From a virus, in IMG/VR virus record IMGVR_UViG_3300015366_000230, positions 1 to 50,792 of that record: DNA of 50,792 bases; one strand, written 5' to 3'. Numbering within the stretch: the first letter of the stretch is position 1; each line of letters starts with the position of its first letter. Of this stretch, positions 26,852-33,075 are shown in pieces. The translations under genes were made by a program, and so were the position numbers. The notes beneath the pieces were generated by a model. The model saw nothing but the letters and a program-made list of their open reading frames with translations. It did no database searches and was not told the DNA's origin.

Positions 26852-26870
26852 ATGACAATTTGACCTATAA
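26852..26870 (+). promoter_or_regulatory. 19-base motif ATGACAATTTGACCTATAA
   Basis: Identical in 18 of 19 positions to the copy immediately before the first island gene. Shorter relatives (ATGACAATTT or its complement) are seen at 26749, 26903 and 26950. The CTATAA end could act as a -10 box. Confidence 0.5.
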
Positions 26871-27056
26871 AAAAGCTCCAAGCTCCTAGCCGTAAACCTT
26901 TGCCGATTGTCACGCCCCCAAAAAAGCGGCTTTATTCATTACCTAAAAAAATGACAATTTCCCGCTATTTTGCAAAAACGCAACAAAATGTAAAATAATT
27001 CTTTACGCATGCTTAAAAATTTGAGATACTGATTTTGTTGTATCGCAATTTGATAA

Positions 27057-27075
27057 ATGACAATTTAACCTATAA
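27057..27075 (+). promoter_or_regulatory. 19-base motif at the head of the island operon
   Basis: ATGACAATTTAACCTATAA ends two bases before the ribosome site (AAGGGAT) of the first island gene. It is likely a promoter -10 region or an operator controlling the plus-strand island. Confidence 0.5.
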
Positions 27076-27086
27076 GGGATAAAAAA

Positions 27087-27197
27087 ATGAATAAACAAAA
27101 AATAACATTTTGGGAATTTTTAGGCGCTTGCGTTTTGGGCGCAGTAATCGGGACATTTTCCGCCATTGTTTACATATACGCTACAGGGGGTTTTTAA
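27087..27197 (+). CDS. Small single-span membrane protein (36 aa)
   Basis: Reads MNKQKITFWEFLGACVLGAV followed by IGTFSAIVYIYATGGF: a short charged N-terminus and one hydrophobic helix. AAGGGAT lies eight bases before the ATG. It stops two bases before the start of the next gene, so it is the first cistron of the island. Such tiny membrane proteins are frequent in phage early regions; the function is unknown. Confidence 0.6.
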   Translation: MNKQKITFWEFLGACVLGAVIGTFSAIVYIYATGGF

Positions 27198-27198
27198 C

Positions 27199-28089
27199 AT
27201 GAAAACAGTTTTTTCTAGCCATAACGAGTGCGCGCATATTTGGGCGTCACAATCACAATACGAAGGGCGCGCGGGCAATATCTTTTTTGAAGGGGATACG
27301 GTTTACAGTTACGGGCGTCATTTTCCCGTCGCGCGCTTCGCGCCTGAATTTGGCGGGATTGTTTTATTCACGGATCGCGGCTATTCCAACAGTACGAGCA
27401 AACATAAGGGGATTATTCGCGGCGCTATCCCTAGCGCCTACACCGTTATATATTGCGACGATCCAAGCCGCCCCGCCTCGCATAATTTAGATATTTGGGC
27501 GCGGCGCGTGGATCGCTTGCGCGGGGAATTTGCCGCTAAGAAAAACAAACAAGGGCGCGCCAAGCTCGCGGGCGAGATATTCGCCAATAGCTGCGCGGCG
27601 ATCGCCTATTGTGACGCGCTCAAGATCGACGCGCCCGGCTTTACTTGCTCAACCACGGACGAGGATAATAGCCGCGAATACGGTGCTATTGTTGCGCGCG
27701 AGCGAGAAGCTAAGGCGACAATTCGCCGCGCTGAATATGAGAAAAAATCCGCTCTAGAGGCTGCCGAGCGCCTCGCTTTATGGCAAGCGGGCGAATATGT
27801 ACCTTCTCACGGCTTCAATTATTGCGATACGGTTTTAAGAATTAAGGGCGAAAACATACAAACAAGCCGCGGCGCTCAAATACCCGTTGCCGACGCGCTC
27901 AAAATCTATCCTTTATTAGATCGCGCCAAGCGATCCGGCAAAACATTAGAGGCGGGGCTGCACAATATCAATTTGGGATCGTATCGTTTTAATAGTTTTG
28001 ATGGAAATACGCTTATCGTCGGCTGCCATTCGATAGCGTGGAATGAAATAGAAAAAATGGCAATTCAGTTAAATTTAAGAGAGGGTTAA
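27199..28089 (+). CDS. Island protein of unknown function (296 aa)
   Basis: The start was set at the ATG at 27199 (MKTVFSSHNECAHIWASQSQ), preceded by ACAGGGGG; an in-frame ATG 33 bases upstream would overlap the membrane gene and has no ribosome site. The N-terminal ~90 residues include GNIFFEGDTVYSYGRHFPVA and FTDRGYSNSTSKHKG, a pattern seen in uncharacterised phage proteins (possibly DUF8033-like). The centre is a charged helix (REREAKATIRRAEYEKKSAL). The last ~100 residues look like a second small domain. Codons are visibly richer in GCG and CGC than in the virion genes. Confidence 0.7.
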   Translation: MKTVFSSHNECAHIWASQSQYEGRAGNIFFEGDTVYSYGRHFPVARFAPEFGGIVLFTDRGYSNSTSKHKGIIRGAIPSAYTVIYCDDPSRPASHNLDIWARRVDRLRGEFAAKKNKQGRAKLAGEIFANSCAAIAYCDALKIDAPGFTCSTTDEDNSREYGAIVAREREAKATIRRAEYEKKSALEAAERLALWQAGEYVPSHGFNYCDTVLRIKGENIQTSRGAQIPVADALKIYPLLDRAKRSGKTLEAGLHNINLGSYRFNSFDGNTLIVGCHSIAWNEIEKMAIQLNLREG

Positions 28090-28092
28090 AAA

Positions 28093-28335
28093 ATGGCTAA
28101 ATTTAGAGTTTACACGGACGAAAAAATAACTTTATGGCAGCGCGTCGGCTTAGTTATTGACGCCGAAAACGAAGAGCAAGCCCGCGCGATCTTAAACGAT
28201 CCGGCGCGCTTCGAGGCGCTCATGTATGACGGCGGGGGCGAATATACCGGCGACGTTGATCCGTATTGGGAGACCGAAGAGCATAGCGAATGGGATCACG
28301 TCGCCCCGACAATAACAGAAATTGGGGGTAAATAA
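28093..28335 (+). CDS. Island protein of unknown function (80 aa)
   Basis: An acidic 80-residue protein (MAKFRVYTDEKITLWQRVGL, VIDAENEEQARAILNDPARF) with a beta-alpha pattern of the kind found in small phage proteins that begin with a strand and an EEA helix. GAGGG lies ahead of the start. The stop overlaps the next ATG as TAATG. Confidence 0.65.
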   Translation: MAKFRVYTDEKITLWQRVGLVIDAENEEQARAILNDPARFEALMYDGGGEYTGDVDPYWETEEHSEWDHVAPTITEIGGK

Positions 28336-28544
28336 TGATAAATATCACTTATGACGAATATCAAAAAATCCGCCGATTGTCCGATTTTGCTTTATGGTAT
28401 CTCGAAGAGCGCGAGCCGTCCGGCGAGCAATATTTTCTAGATAAAGCGGATATATGCGAGGGGCTAAAAGTGATAGAGCAATTAAACGGCGATCTATCAA
28501 TTATGGCAATTAAACAAATAAACAAGGATAGCGAAAGAGCATAA
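28335..28544 (+). CDS. Island protein of unknown function (69 aa)
   Basis: A small, mostly helical protein (ITYDEYQKIRRLSDFALWYL, DICEGLKVIEQLNGDLSIMA). It is translationally coupled to the gene before it through a TAATG overlap and is followed by the next gene after three bases. No family recognised. Confidence 0.6.
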   Translation: MINITYDEYQKIRRLSDFALWYLEEREPSGEQYFLDKADICEGLKVIEQLNGDLSIMAIKQINKDSERA

Positions 28545-28547
28545 AAA

Positions 28548-28865
28548 ATGATTACTTCCGAAGATTTTAGCCGCGCAAATAATGACGTAAACGGGAACCC
28601 CCGCTATGTTTGCCACTTTTTAAGCCTGACAGTACCAAGCGATCTAGAGGGCTATTTAGGGTTAGATAAAATAACGCAAAAATACAATATAGCTTTAGCC
28701 CGCGCCCGTAAGCTAGGCGGCAAAAAATTTCACAATAAACAATATGGCGGGGGGATCATTTTTACTACTTATAACTTGCGCGAATTGTGCGAGCAAATAA
28801 ACGCGATCCGCGCCGCGTTATTGCCGCCCCAAGCCCCTAGCTATCAGCAATTAGAATTATTTTAA
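28548..28865 (+). CDS. Island protein of unknown function (105 aa)
   Basis: A 105-residue protein (YVCHFLSLTVPSDLEGYLGL, KYNIALARARKLGGKKFHNK, GGIIFTTYNLRELCEQINAI). The 3' end of the gene contains a copy of the island repeat (AAGCCCCTAGCTATCAGC at about 28837-28853), which encodes QAPSYQQ, so the repeat has entered or extended the coding region. A terminator follows after 18 bases. Confidence 0.65.
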   Translation: MITSEDFSRANNDVNGNPRYVCHFLSLTVPSDLEGYLGLDKITQKYNIALARARKLGGKKFHNKQYGGGIIFTTYNLRELCEQINAIRAALLPPQAPSYQQLELF

Positions 28866-28883
28866 AAATTATCAGTTAAAACG

Positions 28884-28913
28884 CCCCGCCTTGATCTATT
28901 GGCGGGGTTTTTT
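28884..28913 (+). terminator. Rho-independent terminator in the island
   Basis: Stem CCCCGCC / GGCGGGG with a 10-base loop and six T. It separates the first five island genes from the sixth. Confidence 0.85.
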
Positions 28914-28960
28914 GGCGGGTAATTTTGCCCGATTTTGTTTTAATTCTAGAGGGTTAAACC

Positions 28961-29707
28961 ATGCAAAAAATCAATTATCTATTAAACGGGCGGCTTGCCG
29001 CTATTAAAACGCGCGCCGAGCGTAACGCCGTGCACAATCCCGAGGGCGCATACAAGAGCGCGCTAGAGTATCAGGTGAAATATGGGCGCCGTGGCTGGAT
29101 CAGGTACGATAGCGCTAACGATTATGACGACGCGGGCAATATGCGCCGTTATGATCTTAACGGGTTTGACGTCACGCCAATTCAAGAAATTAGCCCCCGC
29201 GTTTTTGATTATTCGGGTTATTATGCTGACAATTTTCAGATGGAGCTAATTAAGCCCTATATTGTGAAGATCAAAGCGGGCAAAAAAGGCGTATTTATCG
29301 CGCCCGCTATCGCTTATTCTGATTGTGACATAGCGACAATTTACCTAAGCCGCGGGCAATTAGCCCCAAATGATCCCCAAGATTTGGCGCAACAATCCGC
29401 GATATATGACGCGGCGCGAATTGCGGATTATCTAGCCGAGCGCGAAGCCGAGCGAAGCCGCGAAGCGGACGCGCAATTTCAAGCAGAGCAGCAACGCGAA
29501 GAGCTAGCCCAAGAGATAAGCGAAGCGCGCAAAACGGCGCGCGGCTTAATTGCTGCCATTCGCGCGCAACGCCGCGCGGGAATTGATCTAGGCGGCGCAA
29601 TATGCGACGCGCTAACGGATAAGCTCCGCGAATATCGGCGCGACGTTATCAAGGCTAGAGAGCGCCGCGAAGCTCTAGCCGTCAATTATTGGCTAGCCGT
29701 TGATTAA
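28961..29707 (+). CDS. Island protein with long charged helix (248 aa)
   Basis: The N-terminal ~150 residues form a mixed domain (LEYQVKYGRRGWIRYDSAND, YDDAGNMRRYDLNGFDVTPI); the rest is a coiled coil very rich in Ala, Glu and Arg (LAEREAERSREADAQFQAEQ, EISEARKTARGLIAAIRAQR). AGAGGG precedes the ATG. The separate ribosome site and the terminators on both sides suggest its own transcript or read-through control. Function unknown. Confidence 0.65.
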   Translation: MQKINYLLNGRLAAIKTRAERNAVHNPEGAYKSALEYQVKYGRRGWIRYDSANDYDDAGNMRRYDLNGFDVTPIQEISPRVFDYSGYYADNFQMELIKPYIVKIKAGKKGVFIAPAIAYSDCDIATIYLSRGQLAPNDPQDLAQQSAIYDAARIADYLAEREAERSREADAQFQAEQQREELAQEISEARKTARGLIAAIRAQRRAGIDLGGAICDALTDKLREYRRDVIKARERREALAVNYWLAVD

Positions 29708-29726
29708 ATATGATTAGATAAACAAC

Positions 29727-29749
29727 GCCGCCGTATAGGGCGGCTTTTT
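29727..29749 (+). terminator. Rho-independent terminator at island end
   Basis: Stem GCCGCC / GGCGGC with a six-base loop and five T, 20 bases after the last island gene. Confidence 0.85.
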
Positions 29750-29756
29750 CTCTTAT

Positions 29757-30251
29757 TAGCCCCTAGCCCCGAGCTATTTGCTCGCAGGTATTGGGCGGGC
29801 TATTGTCGCGAATATCGCGGGCGCTAAAGGCGCGCGGGGTATTGCCGAGAATAACGCCCTTGCATTATTCGCAAGCCATTGTGCGCCCTTGCGCGCCCCC
29901 GCTTGTGCTCTTTCACAATTTGCCGATTATTGGCGGGGATATATGCGCGCGCTATAAAGCGCCCCGCCGCGCCTTATGGTATCAAGCGCAACCAATAAAA
30001 ACCTTTATTCTATAAGGCGCGGACGCTTACATTTTTGCATAAACTTAAAGTAAAACTTTAAATATGCGTTGTAAGTGATTGATTTTATTGGACTTAGGGT
30101 TTACCCCTATGCTAAATGAGAATTATTCTCAGTTAAAAATACAAAAACGGGGTTTTTGGCAATAAAAAAGATGGGGGCTACTCGCTGCGTCTGGTCGACC
30201 GTGTAGTCACAATCCAACAACCCAGCATTCGCTTTCACCCCCCTAAGAGGA
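29757..30251. other. Gene-poor region downstream of the island
   Basis: It starts with a further repeat copy (TTAGCCCCTAGCCCCGAGCT) and a GC-rich stretch to about 30020. A frame at 29778-29957 on the plus strand reads sensibly (ENNALALFASHCAPLRAPAC) but has only a TTG start and no ribosome site, so it may be a remnant. From 30058 to 30110 come the island-flanking words. Between 30173 and 30243, GGGGG pairs with CCCCC around a GGTCGACC palindrome, a possible structured RNA. No firm gene was found. Confidence 0.5.
30058..30110. repeat. Island-flanking repeat, right copy
   Basis: TTAAATATGC (30058-30067) and TTAGGGTTTACCCCTAT (30094-30110) repeat, in the same order, the words at 26146-26177. 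The second word differs by one inserted C. Confidence 0.65.
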
Positions 30252-30413
30252 TTAACTTGTTTTGCTTGGGCGTCCGCCCAGCTTGCCGTTATTTTGTACG
30301 GCTTGTGTTTTAGCAGGCGATGATACGTGCCCGCCCTTTGTGCCCAAAGCTTTAGCTGCTTTTGACAGCGTAAACTTAACGGCACCTGAATCATTACGAG
30401 TTGGTTTGTTCAT
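30252..30413 (-). CDS. Small basic protein (53 aa)
   Basis: Start ATG at 30413, preceded by AGGAAAATAAT; stop TAA at 30252-30254. It reads MNKPTRNDSGAVKFTLSKAA ... QNNGKLGGRPSKTS, with 11 Lys or Arg residues. The protein is too short for standard ORF thresholds and a longer shadow frame covers it. A nucleic-acid-binding role is possible from its charge; nothing more can be said. It is the last gene of the leftward replication operon. Confidence 0.65.
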   Translation of the reverse strand: MNKPTRNDSGAVKFTLSKAAKALGTKGGHVSSPAKTQAVQNNGKLGGRPSKTS

Positions 30414-30437
30414 ATTATTTTCCTAGAAAATGCTAAA

Positions 30438-30466
30438 CCTAAGCGCTTAGGGTAGGGTGTATACAC
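30438..30466. promoter_or_regulatory. Two adjacent palindromes before the small basic gene
   Basis: CCTAAGCGCTTAGG (30438-30451, perfect 14-base palindrome) and GTGTATACAC (30457-30466, perfect 10-base palindrome), followed by GTATATAC. They lie between two small genes, upstream of the 53-aa gene, and could be operators of a separate promoter. Confidence 0.5.
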
Positions 30467-30478
30467 ATTGTATATACA

Positions 30479-30655
30479 TTAATGCAAACGGCAAGGCGTG
30501 TACATTACATAGCCTTCGGGCGCGGACAGTAGCTTGACAATCGCTTTATCTTCAATGATTTGAGCTAGCTTCATCAACTCCGATTCAATGCACACAATCT
30601 CTAATGCGTTAAAGCCAGCTTGTTCGCTTAAATCAAATAGTTCTTCTTGAGTCAT
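30479..30655 (-). CDS. Small acidic protein (58 aa)
   Basis: The ATG at 30655 overlaps the stop of the primase-helicase gene as TAATG. It reads MTQEELFDLSEQAGFNALEI ... APEGYVMYTPCRLH and ends at TAA 30479-30481. Coupled translation and good frame quality support it as a real gene. A helical, weakly acidic protein of unknown role, co-expressed with the replication enzymes. Confidence 0.65.
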   Translation of the reverse strand: MTQEELFDLSEQAGFNALEIVCIESELMKLAQIIEDKAIVKLLSAPEGYVMYTPCRLH

Positions 30656-32994
30656 TATGCGCTCCGTTTTATATCTAATACCACGGCTTTTGGCTCTGGT
30701 GGTACTTCAATCATACGCCTCAAATCGGACTTTTTGTACTTCTCTTTTAATTCTGGCGCTACAAAGATATGCTTCTTGTTTGAATAGTCGTTCGATGCAA
30801 TACGCCCCATGTCTATCCAGCCGGCTTCTTTGAGTGCATGAAGCAAAGCGGCTTGGGGTACCTTGGTTCCCGATGGCGCTAAACTAGATAGCTTATCGCA
30901 CACAAGATGGAATGGTGAACCAATCACACCGCGGCTAAACTCACCCATGCGATTCTTAAGCATCTCTACGATAAAGGACTCAGCCATTGACCTACCATGC
31001 TCAATCAAGTTCAACTTAAACTCAGTCATGCTTGGAGTTGCGCCCGGATTGAAATGAGATACATCGCGATCCCAAAGACTAGCAGCTATTTGCTCAAAGC
31101 CCCCAGCTAAATACCATTCCCAAATAGCTTTACCTTCGTAGTCTTTCATGCGTGGGCTGTCAGACTGAATTGCAAACCAACGGCGATCTTGTGATGCTAA
31201 GCTAATTGGAATTTGTTCGTTTGAAAATGCCAATACAAAAAGCCTATTAGCCATTTGATAGGGGTGCAAACCCTTACGATTAATGTTGAGCATTTCAGGC
31301 GGCGCTGCAATGATTGGCTTGAGTTTATTGGCAAGCGCGCGCCGTGCTGCTGCATCTGGCTCTTTTAACTCATTAATAATAAGAATCTCAGACTCTAAGT
31401 CATAACCCCATTGCGAATTCAAACTGTCACTATCCATGTAGCCGCGGTTTTTTAAACGTGAGCCACATACTGACCAGATAAACGGTGCCCACATGGTATC
31501 TTTACCGCAACCTTCATCTCCTACATGCAAAACAGCATGGTTAATTTTGATCTTTGGATTTTGCAATTTGAATGCCATGATATCAAGCAGATGGCTGCGG
31601 TCTTGCTCGTCTGGCACCAAACGCTCAACCAACTCTGTCCAAACAGAAATATCGTTAACTTTCACTTTTTCTACGTTAGGACGGGCATCAACCCAACGGT
31701 TGCCGTAGATGTCACCTTCGCGCCCAACGAGTACTGACTCGCCAGCCGCGTAAGTAATACCAACTACAGCTTTAGCGTTGTGAGCTTGTCTGTTTTCGTC
31801 ATAACAAACTGAGGCTTCGATTTTTCGTCCAGTGTGAACTGATCGGCAATTAACGTGTCGAAATATTGCGTTAAACGTGCCTCGAGAGATCTCCCGTCTT
31901 TCGACAAGATCGAAGTAAGCGTCGTCATCTTGGACATACGCAAATCGTTCATACCATTCTTCCTTTTCTATTCTTGCTAATTCTTTTCGTTCTACTTCAG
32001 CAATGATTTTGGAAGTATCTGAAAACATAGTTGATGGCTCAATCTTTTCTAAAGCTTTAGCCATTTTTTCGGTTAATAATTCGGAACGTACTCCGGGGCG
32101 ATGCTTTGGCGCACCATTTTCTGCTGCCCATGCTAAATACGCGTGAGAATCAAAATCTTGGCAATGTTCGTGATAACAGCAAAATGCCCGATTAACAGGG
32201 TGATAGCGAGCCATTGGATTACCATCGCTATGCTCCGCACTATTAGGGCAAATAATTCCGTACCAACCAGCACCATTGGCAGGCTCTAGCAACATTCCAT
32301 TATCAGCGATCCACTGCAAAATGTCATCATCGCCGTTATCTTCTAAGGCGATACGCTGCATGGAGGCTGTGTCTGCATCATTCGGCACAACCTCCAGCGC
32401 GTCACAGATCTGCTCAAGCGTAAATTTTCGATCGGCGTGAAATTCTAATAGCTTGGCAGCAAAATTGTTTTTACCGGGTTTAAGGTTAACTGAACCGGGC
32501 ACTCGCACGTTGCGAACGGCATTGGTAGCACCGCCATCGGTATAACCTGCATTGGCAATCGCGGTAATGGCTGCGGTGAACTCACCTTTAGTAGGCTGAG
32601 CATCAAGCGCAAAAACGTACCCCCACTGCTCGTTGCCGGGGGAAGTTTCAAGCTTCCATGTAGGATCTAACGGCGGGCGTTTGGATTTGGTTCCGATGTC
32701 ATCGCACATCAAAAAGAGCACATGCTCGCAATTGGCAGATGAAGCGGACAACTTGCCCGCAGCAAAACGATCAACAAGAAAACTACCTGTGTTGACGTAC
32801 AACGCCGTATCAGGCTTGATTTTGGTAGGTAATGAAGGAATCCAAGTGTACTTTGGTGTTCCATCTCCATGCAAAACAGGCTGTCCATCCTTCTTTACTG
32901 GCTTTTGTTGTACTAATAGAAGAGTTTCGCCTTCCGCAGGTAACTTCGATAAATATTCAATAAATTCAATTTGTGATATTATTTTGGGAGCCAT
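30655..32994 (-). CDS. Primase-helicase, RepB-like/zinc finger/SF3-type (779 aa)
   Basis: About residues 85-190 resemble a RepB-type primase (MCDDIGTKSKRPP, WKLETSPGNEQWGYVFALDA, NVRVPGSVNLKPG). A zinc-binding motif follows near 250-280 (CPNSAEHSDG...CCYHEHC). The C-terminal half is a D5/SF3-like helicase (DUF5906-like) with Walker A VGDEGCGKDT and Walker B ILIINELKEP. This is the usual primase-helicase of phages that carry a family A polymerase. It primes and unwinds DNA at the fork. Confidence 0.85.
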   Translation of the reverse strand: MAPKIISQIEFIEYLSKLPAEGETLLLVQQKPVKKDGQPVLHGDGTPKYTWIPSLPTKIKPDTALYVNTGSFLVDRFAAGKLSASSANCEHVLFLMCDDIGTKSKRPPLDPTWKLETSPGNEQWGYVFALDAQPTKGEFTAAITAIANAGYTDGGATNAVRNVRVPGSVNLKPGKNNFAAKLLEFHADRKFTLEQICDALEVVPNDADTASMQRIALEDNGDDDILQWIADNGMLLEPANGAGWYGIICPNSAEHSDGNPMARYHPVNRAFCCYHEHCQDFDSHAYLAWAAENGAPKHRPGVRSELLTEKMAKALEKIEPSTMFSDTSKIIAEVERKELARIEKEEWYERFAYVQDDDAYFDLVERREISRGTFNAIFRHVNCRSVHTGRKIEASVCYDENRQAHNAKAVVGITYAAGESVLVGREGDIYGNRWVDARPNVEKVKVNDISVWTELVERLVPDEQDRSHLLDIMAFKLQNPKIKINHAVLHVGDEGCGKDTMWAPFIWSVCGSRLKNRGYMDSDSLNSQWGYDLESEILIINELKEPDAAARRALANKLKPIIAAPPEMLNINRKGLHPYQMANRLFVLAFSNEQIPISLASQDRRWFAIQSDSPRMKDYEGKAIWEWYLAGGFEQIAASLWDRDVSHFNPGATPSMTEFKLNLIEHGRSMAESFIVEMLKNRMGEFSRGVIGSPFHLVCDKLSSLAPSGTKVPQAALLHALKEAGWIDMGRIASNDYSNKKHIFVAPELKEKYKKSDLRRMIEVPPEPKAVVLDIKRSA

Positions 32995-33017
32995 TTAATC
33001 CTCTAGTTATTGGTTAG

Positions 33018-33052
33018 AAAAGGTCTAAATCTCATAAGGGTTTAGACCTTTT
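33018..33052 (-). terminator. Intercistronic hairpin/terminator after DNA polymerase
   Basis: A 12-bp perfect stem AAAAGGTCTAAA / TTTAGACCTTTT with an 11-base loop. Only four T follow on the minus strand, so it may be a partial terminator or an RNA-stability element between polymerase and primase genes. Confidence 0.65.
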
Positions 33053-33075
33053 CGCTTTATTGGACAATCAGTTTA

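Larger units (their letters stand above)
26100..27086. other. Gene-free, repeat-rich region between divergent operons
   Basis: About 990 bases without a credible gene, between the leftward terminase operon and the rightward island. It contains dyads at 26176-26190 and 26224-26239, copies of AGCCCCTAGC-type repeats mainly at 26415-26470, 26527-26565, 26602-26725 and 26872-26891, and three copies of a 19-base motif ATGACAATTTRACCTATAA. The very AT-rich stretch at 26800-26870 and the repeats would suit promoters, operators or a replication origin. Confidence 0.7.

Noticed and set aside
29791-30015. A 74-aa plus-strand frame after the island
   Set aside because: Begins with a non-ATG start without a ribosome site. 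Another frame at 29778-29957 reads better but is also unsupported, so neither was called.
30173-30243. tRNA candidate with GGGGG/CCCCC ends
   Set aside because: No anticodon arm or T-loop could be aligned on either strand.
30107-30394. A 95-aa minus-strand frame
   Set aside because: It overlaps the better-supported 53-aa gene at 30252-30413 in another frame and has no ribosome site.
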